The translations under genes were made by a program, and so were the position numbers. A model generated the notes under the pieces. The model did no database searches. It had not been told where the DNA came from and saw nothing but the letters and a program-made list of their open reading frames with translations. From contig ML679970.1 of NCBI GenBank assembly GCA_007922225.1, positions 39,683,143 to 39,747,142 on the forward strand: DNA of 64,000 bases, given 5' to 3'. Origin of the DNA: Emydura subglobosa (taxonomy: Eukaryota; Chordata; Testudines; Chelidae). This document shows, in pieces, positions 43,861 to 57,130 of this stretch (position 1 is the stretch's first letter; every line of letters begins with the position of its first letter).

Positions 43861-45884
43861 ACCACAAAGAAATCTGGGGAATACAATGAAAATGGGGAGA
43901 CTCTGATGGACCCTGTTAAAAAAAGTTGGATCAGGATTAGAATGACTGTGGCTAAGTTACTAAGATCTCCCAAGAGCAAGGAAATTTTCAGCTTTATCTT
44001 TAAATATCCCTGGATTCTGTAGTCTTAAATCAGACTCCTCATGTGATTTGAACATTGCTTCTTGTGGTTAAATAGAAAAATATCTGTTGTGAAAAAAATA
44101 TTTAACTTTGTAGGTGACTGGAGTGGAGAGAAGTTAAGTAGTTTTGGAGTACAGTTAACTTGACTCTTACTGCACTTGCTGGGTCCTGGAGGGCTGCCAA
44201 AGAGTGCATCACATTGGGAAGGTCAGGGCATCTAATGACAAGGAGAGCAGGTGGGAGGTCAAAAGTAGGAGGGGAAGTGTCCAACTCTTCCCCCTTCCTG
44301 CTTCTCCGTGGAATGGAAAGCAGGCAGGAAGACAGAGAAAGGGAGAAGAAAAGTAAGGTGATAATCACATTTAGTAGTATTCCCAGATCTTAGGTCTTTT
44401 GGGTGAAACCAGTACCAATAAAGATGGCACTGAAAGCTGAAATGTTTTAAAGGTAAAGGAGTTTTAATTAAAGCTCATTCTAATTTAATGATGGTAAGTA
44501 CATTTTGGGGCTTTTTACTTTTATTTCTAAAGATGTAAAAAAGTTTTACTAATAGAGTTGGTAGGAAATTTTTAAACGAACCCTTTTTTGCCAAAAACTC
44601 AATTTGTTAGAATCAAACTGATCAAAATTGTTTGTTTGCAAAACGGTCAATCTCCCAAATCAAAAAAATTACTGGAAAAAAGTTGTGAAGTTATCAAATC
44701 CCATTTTTGAAACAAAAGTTTTAGCTTTGGTTTTGAGATTTTACTAAGTTTAGAAAAGGTTAAAGATAACAATGAAATGTTTTGATTGACCCAAACCAAA
44801 CTCTTTCAGGAGTTTTGGTTCATGAAATTTGAGATTTCCACTTTGTCCCAATTCAGAATAGCAATTTTTTAAAAAAAAAAATATATTTTACTAAAAAATT
44901 ACTAAAAAAAAAAATCTAATTACTAAATGCAGATTCCTGCAATTAGAAGAAATGGTCTGTACAAACCAGACCCCCAATCCCAAAAGTGGGCTGTGATTTT
45001 GGATTCTTTTGAGCTACATTTATGAAGATTACCCTGACCTTAATTCCTCTTGTGCTACTCACTGATTTCACTGGGGTAGCACAGGTGTAACCTAGGTCAG
45101 ACTTTGATCCAGTATATTGAGCAATTCTTTATCAGTAACTACATACAGGGAAACATTTGTTTTGGTACGTGAATTGGAGTTCATAGGCCCAGTTGTGTCT
45201 GGTGTTGGGCACCATTGCTCCCCATTTGAGTAAAGTTGAGGGCACTCAGCTTCTTGCAAGACTTGGCCTTAAGTTGTCAGGGGAAAATTCATGTTTTATA
45301 TCCCAGGCCAGGGCCAACCAGGCTACTGCAGGAGTTTAGAAAACACTACTGCCGAAGATATTTTTTCCTAACTGTGTAAAAATAGTTCAGAAGGAAGTTA
45401 CCTTTTAAAAAGTCAATAGGAGTACTTCCCCCTTTTTTCAAGACAGGTTTGTCTAATGTTCCTGGAAACAAAAACCTGAATAGCAGGTTTGTAACCTCTC
45501 AGTCTAATTAGATACACCAGTTAGAGATTAAAGCCTGCATTTTACCAGGTGCAGAGGGATTTTTGTGCTTCTAAAGAAGAAATTTCAACAGCTTCTTTAA
45601 CAGTTAAACTGACAACCATTGCCTGCCTCCTAGTTTAACAGAGCAAAACAGTATATAAATTATACTAGCTCCACAGGAACATGGGCAAAATTTAGAGACA
45701 GGCCCAGTGCTACAAATTACTCATTTTTCATCTCCACCCCACATAGGTGGTTTTGTCCTTAGTGGTTTCCTGCCCTATTGGCACATATGGAAAATTGTGA
45801 AGTAAAAGCAATTGTGCTATTTTCTCCATGCCCATTGAACTAGAAGAGGGGAGACAATGATATTTTGGTACTCTTCTTAGTAGA
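43861..45884. other. Intergenic sequence, no gene recognised
   Basis: AT-rich with A runs at 44870-44915. No gene or named repeat. Confidence 0.4.
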
Positions 45885-46010
45885 TCAAGATACTTTACAA
45901 AAGAGGGCTATCATCCCCATTTTAGAAATGCAGACAAGTTGTTTAACTGCTTCACTAGGACACAGTCATCAGTATCAGAAATAAAGTACCAAACCCATAT
46001 CTCCCAATTC
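45885..46010 (-). repeat. MIR SINE fragment, reverse orientation
   Basis: AGATACTTTACAAAAGAGGG then CTATCATCCCCATTTTAGAA and ATGCAGACAAGTTGTTTAAC match the MIR tail and core reversed. Confidence 0.5.
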
Positions 46011-46029
46011 CTATCTCTGTTCTTACTCC

Positions 46030-46135
46030 TATTCTAATGGAATGCCTTAAAAATGCATGACCTATTTGTACAGCCCCCAGAATGCTGTTTAATGCTTTAT
46101 AGATTAAGTAAGACATTCCCTGCCATAGAGAATTT
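46030..46135 (-). repeat. L3/CR1-like 3'-end repeat
   Basis: CTATTTGTACAGCCCCCAGA and AGACATTCCCTGCCATAGAG correspond to the dispersed family at 9840 and 58720, diverged. Confidence 0.35.
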
Positions 46136-49100
46136 ACACTCGGAGGCCAAGATCCTGCAAGCTTTCCCATTTGAGTAAAATCTGTGTGGGCACAGGGGTC
46201 TGCCTGCATGGAGTAATTTACATGATCTCAGCCTAAATGTTAGTAAAGATGCAATGAGTGACAGCAACCAAGAATGTGGTATGAAAGAGGAGGAAGAAAA
46301 GGTTAGATTACAGAAGAAAGGTCTTGCTATCAGAACCATCAAGAGAGGCACCTAAACCCATGTGTATATAAAAAGGAGAAACAGCACATTTTAATCTTAA
46401 TTGTTTCAGAACACAAAATAAAATGATGGCCTTTATAATAGGTCCAGAAACAGCAAACATACATACTAATCTTGTCTATTTTGGAAAAAACCTAACTGTC
46501 AAATATTCAGCTGAGTTTTGTATGGTATTTCTTACAGTAGATGGGATCCACAGTTGCATGATATTTTACAAGCAAGTTAGAGATGGCATAAGAAGTGTGA
46601 CCATGGTATGCAGTTAATTTGTATCTAAAGTTTGCTTGGAGGGGGATAATATATGTATCTCTGAGGTTTACTGGTAGATGGGATCAAGGAGTAACACAGA
46701 ATCATTGCATTCATGCCAGATATGTTCTCCCCTTATCCAGGTGAGATGTTCCTCATCAAGGATGTCACCATCAGTGCGTAATTTGTAATGAAAGAGGTCC
46801 CAGGGCTCAAGCAATTTTTTTTTTTTTTTTTAAAAACACTTTCATAACTGATGTTGCAAGCCCAGAGGTGTCAGGGCTATGAACTTCCAAGCCTAGAAGT
46901 GCTGGCGCTAGCTCTGGCAAGTCTGGCACAAATTAAGCACTGATCATAGCAGCTGAAGATAATTGCTTTTGTTTTGTAGGAGTTGGTGTCAGCAATGACT
47001 ATGATTATTGAAGTTATATATTAGATTATGTTTTCATTTTTTTAGTAGATCTTCTTGAATCTGTAAAGCAGGAGACATACAAAGTGGAGAGCAAGATTTG
47101 ACGATAATATAGCAAAAGATGGCATTACATTTTGGACTTGGATCTTCAAATTCATTGGAGTTTGAGTTCACGAAGTGTAATTGACTTTCTGGCAGTCAAA
47201 ACTCTTCTGATCTGATAGATTGTGGTGTTGGCACTTTTGACAAAAATGTATGCAATAGTGTAAATTATGTTGGAGTGGTCTGATGAACATTCGGGGTCCA
47301 GGACACCGATCATAATATTGTGTCTGAACTGTAGCTGAGTTGGCAGGATGAAAGCTAGTTAATTGGAGTAAGCATCTATTTTTCATATACTTTTGCTGTG
47401 TGTTGAGGAAGTACTCAGATCCAAAATTCTATCTAGTAATGATGTTACCTGTGACACATCAGTTTAACTATTCAGTCCACTAAAAATAGATCACAGTGAC
47501 CCACTAACTATCAGCCTTTTAAAAATAATCTTGGAGGACACATTACACCTTATAGACCACATGAAATGGAACATGCCCCTCTATGTTGATACACCCAGTA
47601 GAATGACTAAAAATCTGGAAAACCACTCTTTTCTCCTTTACAAAGCACAATGGAACTTCCATCAAAAGCAGTAAGCCATAGCTGATCCATCATTAGAATA
47701 AATATATATCGTACCACCAGAAAGAGAGAGCATTTCTTGGCTTGCCATCCCCCAGTGGAGAAATGAACAAACACCCATTGACAGCCTCAGATTACAAGAT
47801 AGATTTAAAAGTCAAAAGAACACTGTTCTCACCAGAAATCTTCCATGTTTTAATGGTTAGTTTGCTCTTTATTAGATTGAAGTAGCAGTACAGTTTCACA
47901 ATAGGAGTAACACAACACCTTTGCAATCCATGCTGCTTGAATATCACAGTAGTTACCTAGCAAGTGGCATTTGTGTATACCTGTTGAATCGGTTGCCACT
48001 AGTACTCTGATTAGAAATGGTTTTGAATACATGTAACAGTTTTTTGGGATTCCAATAATTTTCTGCAAGTTGCTTCTAAATTGGAATGTGCACAGCATTC
48101 TCAATTTTTTTTGTTTGATGTTCCCAGTAAGAGGTGAAGGAAAGATTTTTTCATCTTGCTTCGTATGGTAGGATTGTAGAAGGAATGCTTTTATCTGGGC
48201 TCTTAATACTTTCTCATATACAGTCACTCCTTATAGTTTGCTCCTCTCTATTAGGTTGCAGGGTCAGTTTCTCTTCTCTCTCTCTCAAAGGACATGTTGG
48301 TGGGTTTTCTAGCATGGGGTGTAATTTTTAGGATTGTTAGGACTGTTTCTGGCCTTTGCTTGTACCTTTTCTTTTGCATAGTACTTGCTTCCTTTATTTT
48401 TTCCATGTCGAACAGCGAGTGCTTGTTCCCTAGGCATTTCTCCTCCTCAATTTTTTTTTTTTTTTTTTTTTTTTAAAAAGTGTGACTATTTCCATTCAAT
48501 TATGTCATCAGTAGTGCAACTTTTCTTCTGAGAAAAGTACTGGACATCTTTCCCCCAGGAAAGAGGTAACCCTGCTGGGTTGTCTGTATGCAACCTTGGC
48601 ATCTCATATGAAAGTAGCAGTGATTTTTTTTTCCCTGCCAGGTGTTAGGGAAAGTTGTAAGAGTTTTGTTAATAAGATAGAAATACTGGATTAGATCAAC
48701 AACTGGTTCAAATCCAGGAATCTCAATTGACTTCAGTGGAGCTGTGCCAATTTACACCAGCTGAGGTTCTAGCCCAATATTTCTAAGGTGGCAAAGACTC
48801 AGTTACTACTCCTTGACTCAATCTCCCAGTAAATGCCTAGGATACATATTCTCCTCCTCCAACTAAACTCTTAGATCCAAATTGACTGAAAATCCTGGTA
48901 AAGCTCAACACTGCTTTCTCAGGCCATCTTTAACTTTCTTATAAAGCATCATGCAGCCATAGAGCCACTCTACTGTAAGAAATACCATAATACTCAGAGA
49001 TGAAATCCCCTCATTACTAGCCCTAAAGGACTAAAGCAGATGTTAAGCCTTATGTATGTTATGTGCCACCAGCATTTGAGAGGTTCTGTATTAGAACACT

Positions 49101-49227
49101 CAATTCACTAGGTATTGCCCACATATATCAAACCCTGAAGAGCTCACCCCAAGGGAGAGTGAAATGTAAATCAGACAAAACTCTGTTTGTATACAAATAT
49201 CAATTAACATGGCTCAGGTAATTTCTT
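46136..49227. other. Intergenic sequence, no gene recognised
   Basis: Contains T17 at 46815-46831 and T24 at 48451-48474. No exon, RNA gene or named repeat is recognised. Confidence 0.4.
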
Positions 49228-50295
49228 TTAGGCATCACAACAGAGGTGGATTGTGAAGAGGATTTGAAAGAGGAGAGTACAAGGGCTTTGCCTAATGGGG
49301 GTTCTGAGGTGGCACAGAAGAAAGAATGGAGGGGTTTGTATGGGAAGCATGGGCTTTAGGCTGGCATTGGCAGAGGGCAGGAGAGGTGAGGCAGTAAGAA
49401 AAGAGAAACAGGGAGGCGATAGGATGGTGTTGGGCCTTGAAGACAGATGAAAAGCCTGAACAGGATATGGTGAAAATGAGAATCCTATGGAAGGATTCAA
49501 GGGAAGAGGTCAGTGCAGTGAGCCCAGAGAATGATTTTCGCAGCTATGTTGCATGTGGACTGGAGATCAAGGATATCACTGGTGCTGTTCTGTACCTTGG
49601 TTTGCTTTTACACACACTGTCTGGATGGAGGATAGGGAAGAGACAATGGGGAAGGTTCTGCTATTACAAAGATACCTGAATAGTCAGAGAAGGAACTTAG
49701 CCAGTTCTTTTTACCTGCACGGAAGTTGCTGTTATTGAAAGACAAGCCTGTATGTACACTGAGAAGGTACAACTGATACAAAACCCATTATTCTCCTTCT
49801 CTTCCCCACAGTCCCCTTCTCCTACATTACCCCACAGTGTCCTGAGGAAACAAGAAGCTGGAAGGGGACTCTTTGCTTCCTGCTATGCTACCCCTTGTAG
49901 GAATGATTTTTCCCAGGCCTTCTACTGCACCAGTGATGGTACAAGGGAAATGTAGCAATCTCCTGTCACTTAATGAGGGGGAAGTGCAGTGGGTAGCAGG
50001 CACCTGGCTCACCACAGCATTGAGACTAGGGCAGTAAGGCCACGAGAGGACAGCACAGTAGTAGGAAGGAAACTTTAAACAAAAAAATTAAAAAAAATCT
50101 AGTCCTCTTTTAAACAGGCCACAGCTCAGGAAGAGGAGTTGGAGTCTGTCAGGCTTTGGGAAGGAGCCTGCACTGATCTGGGGAACAAAGAGGCCACGGT
50201 ATTAGGAACCAGAAGAAAAGGGGGAGTTGATGTTTGCAGTGGGTCCAGGAGAGAGTGGGAAGGGCTAAGTATTGGTTTGGGGTTTTTTGACATAT

Positions 50296-50547
50296 AGGGA
50301 ATATCTACACAGCAAAGAAGAACTCACAGCTGGCCTATGCCAGCCAACTGGGGCTGCTTCACTGCTGTGAAGACTTCCCAGCTTAGGCTGGAGCCCGAGC
50401 TCTGGGACTTCCCACCTCCCAGGTTTCTAGAACCTGGACTCCAGCCCAAATCTGGATGCTTACATGGCAATGAAAGAGCCCTGTTAGCCCAAATCAGCTG
50501 GCATGGGGCCGACCAAGGGTGTTTAGTTGCTGTGTAGACATACCCGT
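50296..50547. mobile_element. TIR element ('TATCTACACAGCAA' family)
   Basis: The left end GGAATATCTACACAGCAAAG and the reverse complement of the right end GGGTATGTCTACACAGCAAC pair well. The interior AACTCACAGCTGGCCTATGC is typical of a common turtle repeat. About 250 bp, non-coding. Confidence 0.65.
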
Positions 50548-52114
50548 AAAGCTCTAAATGGTCTGAAACCTACCTAAGAGATCCATACTGCCACACTCAG
50601 GGCAAGTAGAGGTACCTGAGCTGTGTCCCCAACAGCCCCAGAGAGGGGAGTTACTGGCAGAGTGTTTTCCTGTACTGTTTCAGGCCTTTCATGCTTTCTC
50701 TACTGCCCCCTCCCCCTTACTCTGCATTAACCTAATAACCTTCAGGGCCCCCTTCAAAGCCCATTTTTTTCACCTATGCCCACAAGGAGATGTATCTAGC
50801 TAGATAGCAGTTGTGGTGACAGTAGTGGGTGAGGAAGGGAACTGATGTGGAGAACCTGAGAAGAAGAAAGGAGTGGATCACACCTCCCCATTGGAGCTTG
50901 TGTGCCTCTGGCACAAAAAAAAAAAAAACACTCTGCCTTTGCACAGTGTTCAGAGTCATTTGAATCACCTGGATTCTCTTTCCACTGAACCTATGACAGG
51001 CCTCTCAAGAGTCCTCATAAGACTGAAAGTTACACCATTGATACAGGAGAATGGCAGTGTGAGGACAACAAATTTACACCTCTCTCACTACTAATGAATT
51101 AGTCTTGCAGACTGAAAGAGGCCATAACGTGTCCAGCATATTGGACAAGAGCTTTGCAATCAAAAGGCCAAAAAACAATTAGGATTCTGCAGAATATAGT
51201 CAAAGTTACAGAGACATAAATGATACAATGTCACAAGTTTCTGAGAAGGTGGGACTCCCTTTCCCTCATCAATAGCCTCTGAGTTACATTGTTACCAGAC
51301 AGAATATTTTGTGTTTAAGACTTTTAAGTAGATGAGAGAGGGAGGCAGTCAAGCTTGAATTTCTAGGTACCATAAGAAACAGACAGCTTTACAGTTACCA
51401 TGACAAGGTGCCTAACCCAGAGCAGGTAGAAGGACACAGCAGAGAGACAACCTGACTAACAAACTATTTTGTTCTTACCTTCTTCTGTTTATCAGTGGAA
51501 TCCTCTTATTTTCCAAGTTCTCTAGTTTCCATCCCTCTGCTCTGCAGTTGTTTTCACTCTCCCTGGGTCTCTAAAAGAGAGAAGAATGCCCTTGAGTTGT
51601 TTTTCATGTAACAGCTGGGAAGTACAGTGTCTTGCCTCAGTCCTGGGCTCTGTTAGATGTGTCTTACTATTAGAAAAGCCTACAAAGCATTAATTTGATA
51701 TCTAACACACAGCTCTTATCAGACGGTAGTACAGTAGCCCCCATCAAGTGTTACTTTTGAAGGCCTAGGCCTACCTGGATACAGGCCCTTTGAAGAGGTG
51801 GAGCATTATAAGAGTTGCTGGAGGCAGTGCTAATGAGCATCACCTGTTTTCATTTAAGTCTTCCCTGAGGCAGGGGAAGGGTGGTTTATTGGGGAGCTGT
51901 GACTCTGCAAGCAATTTGATGAGGATGATGATGATCTATTCAAGTAAAACCTTTTATCCCGGCAGCTGCCAGTGTTTTAAAGGTCTTTGCAGGTGCTATG
52001 TAGAGGATTGGATGACTCAGGGGATTAGGGTCTAGAACCTTTCATTTGGAGATGCTTATTCAAATCTTTCCTTCTTCACTAGTATTTTAAGAGTGTTAGT
52101 ATTATGAGATTTCT
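50548..52114. other. Intergenic sequence, no gene recognised
   Basis: Includes A14 at 50915-50928. Nothing else recognised. Confidence 0.4.
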
Positions 52115-52190
52115 ACAACACTTGTATAGACATGGTGCCTTATAGAACATGCTCCCTGTCCTGAAGATCTTACAGTCTGTCAGCCACTAA
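52115..52190 (-). repeat. L3/CR1-like 3'-end repeat
   Basis: TAGACATGGTGCCTTATAGA then ACATGCTCCCTGTCCTGAAG and ATCTTACAGTCTGTC match the end of the dispersed family. Confidence 0.4.
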
Positions 52191-53169
52191 TGCTAAGAAG
52201 AAAGGAGGATGGTTTTGCTTGAGACCAGTGTTCCCATCTGTGATGGAAGCAAAGTGATCCTTCTATGAAGGGATTCAGAGGAGGAGGAGGAATAAGTGAA
52301 TACTTCTTGGTGTGTGATGACTGTTTGGTGGGCTGAGTTTGGGGGTAGTTTCAATCTAGGGCCTACTGGACAGGAGTTCCCACTACAAAAAACATTGTTG
52401 TAATAGCTCTGATTAGCAGTCTCAGAGGCCAAGGATTCTGGACATGAACACTGAACTACTGATCACGTCTAGAAGTAGTCCTGCCATGTTGGATTTGAGG
52501 CATATTTGTGCGGCAGTACAGAGGAAACGTGCAATCTCTGGCGCTACCTACCCTCTGCTTAATCTCTGGGTAGAGAAGCCCACAGTGTCCAGGGCTGGTG
52601 ATGTATGTAGTTACCCAAGAAGATCTGTGACATGCAAATATTAGATGATGGGTAGGCACCTGTAGGAACCAATGTGCTAAATCAGGTTCAAGGTGTGAAA
52701 GTGTTTGTGATTCTTTCCACTATTAATGTGTGTACTGGCGGATTCTGTATTCCAAAGTTGGTTTATGTCTTATTGAGGTGTGGGGTGAATTATGTCAAGG
52801 TCAAGCTCTAGCAGTGCATGACAGGAGCCCAGCGTACTGGTTAAAACATCCGTTACTGGATCCAGAGCTCCAGAACACCTAGTCTGTCTGCTAGGTCTGC
52901 CTCCTATGTGCTAGTACTGGAGCAGCTCAGCTGGACTCAGCACTTCCCTTTCTTCCAGGAAGGGGGGGTACTGCATTGAGTTCAGATGCTGGGCTACCTT
53001 TCAGAAGGGGTTGTAGGCTCAGGGGAATGAGTATTGTGTTTCTGCATCACACTTAAAATGTATTTTTTCCCAGGGTGGGGACCTCTGATTTCTCTCTCTC
53101 CAGATTTGAAATTCAGAATCTTTGACAAATTCATCTGCTTCTCTTTCCCCAGGGAAGGCTCCTCAGGGT

Positions 53170-54409
53170 TAGGGCTGTGTCTTCTCTGTCTTGACTCCCT
53201 GCTTGAAATTAAATTGGAGGTCTTGTGGTACATTTACCTGTCTACTCTGACTGTCCATTTCCATAGGTTAGCTGACCAGTCTTTACTACCCTTTCTGATT
53301 TGGGCAGACCAGCTCTTGCACAAATCTAAATTCAGCTTCTATACTAGTTGTGACCCATCCGTGCCTAGGGTAGCCCACCTGAAAATGCCAAGGTTAGGGC
53401 AGGCTGCAAAAGGAGAGCAGATTCTCCCAGAACTGGTGGGGAACACTGAAGTTAGACCAGTCACAAACAGTACTCCTGATTTCCCAAACTGGTTATCAAG
53501 ACACTACAACAAGAAATACAGAGCCCCTTTTATTGCATTTCAGTTTCTGGCTCCCAGTCAGCCACTGGGTCCAGTGAAGAGATAAGTTATTTCAACTCTA
53601 TTCCCTTTACCAAAATGTTCTCCTGATCCCCAAAGGGTCAGCCACATTACCGGATAGATCTTACCCAAAATACCATGCTGCCACCCAATCCTTTAGTAAC
53701 TAAAACCAAAGGTTTATTATAAAAGGAAAGAAACAAATAAGAAGAGAGATGATAAATGGTCAAAGCAATCAGATACATACAAATGACTTTAAAGTCCATA
53801 TATATCAGATTCTCAGCAGAATTCTGGAGTTTGCAGGCTAGTACAGTTCCTCTGGTGAACATCCAGTACTTGGATGGGTCTCGGTCCTTTGTTTCACAAC
53901 TTCAGTTGTAGATGAGTTGATCCCGAAGTAGGAAGCAGGAACGAAGACAAGATGCATGATGGTGCAGCTGCATTTTATAGTTTCTGCCATGAGGCTTATA
54001 CTTCCTTTGTCCCAAAAACAGCCCCACAGCACGTGGCATAGAAAAGCTGCAGAGTCCCCTGTCTATAGGCATGTCCTGGTGACTCATAAGGTGTAGCCCC
54101 TGGGTTCTTTCACTGGATTCATTGTACATTTGAGTTCCCTTGATGGGCTATTAAGCAGGTTTAGTGCTGCTGCCATCCTATCTGGGGGTGTCACCCTGAA
54201 ACACAGCACAAGTTTGAAATACAAAGATACCATACATATTTAGAACTCATAATACAAAACTGATACATATGTATAAGCCACATGGTCATGCTAAGCAAAT
54301 TATAACCTTTCCAATGGTACCTGACATAGCATATCTTGTAAGAGTTTTTGTAATTTTGCAATATTGATAATATTATAAATGATAATTTATATTCCAGACA
54401 GTGTCACAC
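53170..54409 (-). mobile_element. Probable LTR-retroelement remnant
   Basis: The region from ACTAAAACCAAAGGTTTATT (53699) to a right border near GACAGTGTCACACT (about 54409) resembles a turtle LTR-type repeat I recall. Read on the minus strand it would begin TGTGACACTGTCTGGAAT. No coding domains are visible. Left boundary and class (Gypsy or endogenous retrovirus) are uncertain. Confidence 0.4.
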
Positions 54410-55074
54410 TAGTTTGGTGAGCTTTTCTCTTATGGCCTCAAAAAGAAACTGTGCAATACTGAAGCTGGGTTAAATCTGTGTTGAAACTGGTCCATAGGAC
54501 CTGATCCAATTACTTTTGAAGTCAGTGGATTGCCTCCCAATGAAGTTGCTGGATCTAGCCCATAGAAAGTATGTCCACTCTAGTTCTGGAAATCCTAATT
54601 CCATTATAGAAGGGGAATGAGATGCTGTGGTTTCCTTATTTCAGCTGTGCCACATGGACAATGTATGAGGTTTATAGGATTGTTCACAGAAATCAGCCTA
54701 AAAGGAAAAGACATGCTCTTAAAATGCATGTCCATACCTATGCACTCATCCAGGGTCACTAGAGGAGCCAGCCACTGCTCCAAAAGTTAATTAAAGGAGT
54801 GGGAAAGTTTTAATGTGATTCTCTTGTCTCAACTCATAAAGAAAGAGGAAACACCTGGTGGAAAACCCCAAATCTTCTGTCTAATTAAAATAATCTATCT
54901 ATTTAGTAGAAGATACGTGGACATATGTGGTTGGAATGGTGCACCCCCCGCACTACAGGAAGTGTGTGACAGATAGTTCCAGGAGACTTGTCTGAAGGGG
55001 ACAAGCGATTCTACTTTGTATAAATTAATTGACTAGTCCTTGGGCCAGAGAGAGTGAGAATAATTCTATAGCTT
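54410..55074. other. Intergenic sequence, no gene recognised
   Basis: Nothing recognised apart from the recurrent motif AAGTCAGTGGATTGC near 54520. Confidence 0.4.
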
Positions 55075-55205
55075 GGTATTAGGACATTCGCCTGGCAGAG
55101 GGGAGACACAAATTCAAGTCCCTGCTCCACATCATGCGGAGGAAGGAATTGAACCTGGGTCGCCCACACCCTGGGCGAGTGCCATAACCATGGGGCTAAA
55201 AGTTA
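55075..55205. mobile_element. Palindromic repeat with tRNA-like B boxes in both arms
   Basis: The left arm (GGACATTCGCCTGGCAGAGG, then ATTCAAGTCCCTGC) and the reverse complement of the right arm (TGGCACTCGCCCAGGGTGTG, then GGTTCAATTCCTTC) are similar, so the unit folds back on itself. Each arm has a GGTTCAANTCC-like box. Confidence 0.6.
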
Positions 55206-55234
55206 GACCCATGAGAAATTGTTCCAATGATTAA

Positions 55235-56420
55235 TTACTCTCACAGTTTAAAACTTAAACCTTATTTCAAGTCTGAATTTGTGTAGCTCAACTTCCAGCC
55301 ATTGAATCATGTTATACCTTTCTCTGCTAGACTGAAGAGCCCATTATTAAATATTTGTTCCCCATGTAGGTACTTACAGACTGCAATCAAGTTACCCCTT
55401 AATTTTCTCTTTGTTAAGCTAAATAGATTGAGGTCCTTAAGTCTGTTACAATACGGCAGTTTTCTAATCCTTTAATCATTCTCATGGCTCTTTTCTGAAC
55501 CCTCTCCAGTTTAACAACATCCTTCTTGAATTGTGGACACAATATTGGACACAATATTCCAGCAGCTATCGCACCAATGCCAAATATAGAGGTAAAATAA
55601 CCTCTTTACTCCCTACGTGCGATTTCCTTGTTTATGAATCCAAGGATCACATTAGCCCTTTTGGCCAGAGCATTGCACTGGGAACTCATGTTCAGCGGAT
55701 TATCCACCACAACCCCCAAATCTTTTTCAGAGTCCTTATCTCCCAGGATAGAGTCCCCCCATGTAAGTATGGCATATGGGCGTTGTTCCTAGATGTATAC
55801 ATTTACATTTAGTCACATTCAAATGCACATTGGTAAGCTGGGTACAAGCAAACAAGCAATCCAAATGGCTCTGTATCAGTGACTTGTCCTCTTCATTATT
55901 TACCACTTCTCCAATTTTTGTGTCCTCTGCAAACTTCAGTAGTGGTGATTTTATGTTTTCTTCCAGGTCATTGATAAAAATATTAAATACCATAGGGCTG
56001 AGAACTGATCCCTTTAGGACCTCACTAGAATCACACCCATTCGATGATGATTCCCCATTTACAGTTACATTTTGAGACCTATCAGGTAATCAGCTTTTAA
56101 TCCATTTAATGTGTGTCACATTGATTTTATATATTTCTAGTTTTTCAAAAAATGTCATATGCTACCAAGTCAAAAGCTTTAGAGAAGCTTGAGTATATTA
56201 TAGCAACACTATTACCTTTATCTACCAAACTTGTAATCTCATAAAAAAAATCAAGTTAGTTTGACAGGATCTGTTTTCCATAAACCCATATTGATTGGCA
56301 TTAATTACATTACCCTCTTTTTTTAATAATGTATTAATCAAGTCCCATATTAGCCACTCCATGATCTTGCCTGGGATCAATATCAGACTGACAGGCCTAT
56401 AATTATTGAGCAATCATGTT
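55235..56420 (-). mobile_element. CR1 LINE with reverse transcriptase remnant
   Basis: Minus-strand frames at 56413-56222 (NYRPVSLILIPGKIMEWL, NANQYGFMENRSCQTNL) and 55993-55736 (VFNIFINDLEENIKSPLLKF, LNVTKCKCIHLG) are consecutive parts of the CR1 reverse transcriptase in the right order. They are separated by frameshifts. The 3' untranslated part follows toward 55235. Dead copy. Confidence 0.85.
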
Positions 56421-56924
56421 TATCTGATTGAGGGTTCTAAGCTAAGTTGTTCATGAGGCATCATAACACTATAGTGATGAGATTCATAGCAAAGCCTACG
56501 AATAAATAGCTAATATGGGGAGATATTTGCCTTGTTTAGCAATGGGAAGTATGAGCAGACTCTCACATGGCTTGTGCTGGACACAGCTATCCCAGTGCTT
56601 TACTACAGTATTCCCAGTGGTGGCTGGGGTTTATCCAAACAAAGAGAAAGACAGGATTGCTCCCAATTTGCTGGAGTGAATACACTCTTCTAGGGGTCTC
56701 CATAACAATGGCTTGGGCAGCTGCTGATTTAGGGTGTGAGCTGCATCCTTTCATGCCATCAGTGAATTTGGCCTTAGCAAAGGTGGAACTATTTCCTCCG
56801 AGAGATCATTGCATTGTGAAATGCAACCTTGCAAATGCACTGTTAAAAAAGGGGCCAGCCCAAACCAGTTAACTCTCCTACCTTCTCCATAATGGTAATG
56901 ACCTACTGATGAGATTGTACTCAT

Positions 56925-57130
56925 TCATAAGAACATAAGAATGGCCATGCTGGGTCAGATCAAATGATCCATCTAGCCCAGTATCCTTTCGACTGTGGTA
57001 GTGCCAGGTGTTTCAGAGGGAATGAAGAGAACAGGTAATCATCAAGTGATTCATTCCATTGGCCGTTCCCAGCCTCTGGCAAACAGCAATCCCTGCCCAT
57101 CCTGCATGAATTTATCTAGTTCTTTTTTGA
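56925..57130 (-). mobile_element. CR1 LINE 3'-end copy
   Basis: AAGAACATAAGAATGGCCAT then GCTGGGTCAGATCAAATGAT matches the copy at 21531 over about 200 bases. Confidence 0.85.

Noticed and set aside
53034..53585. 183-codon plus-strand open frame
   Set aside because: Falls in repeat-like sequence; no domain recognised.
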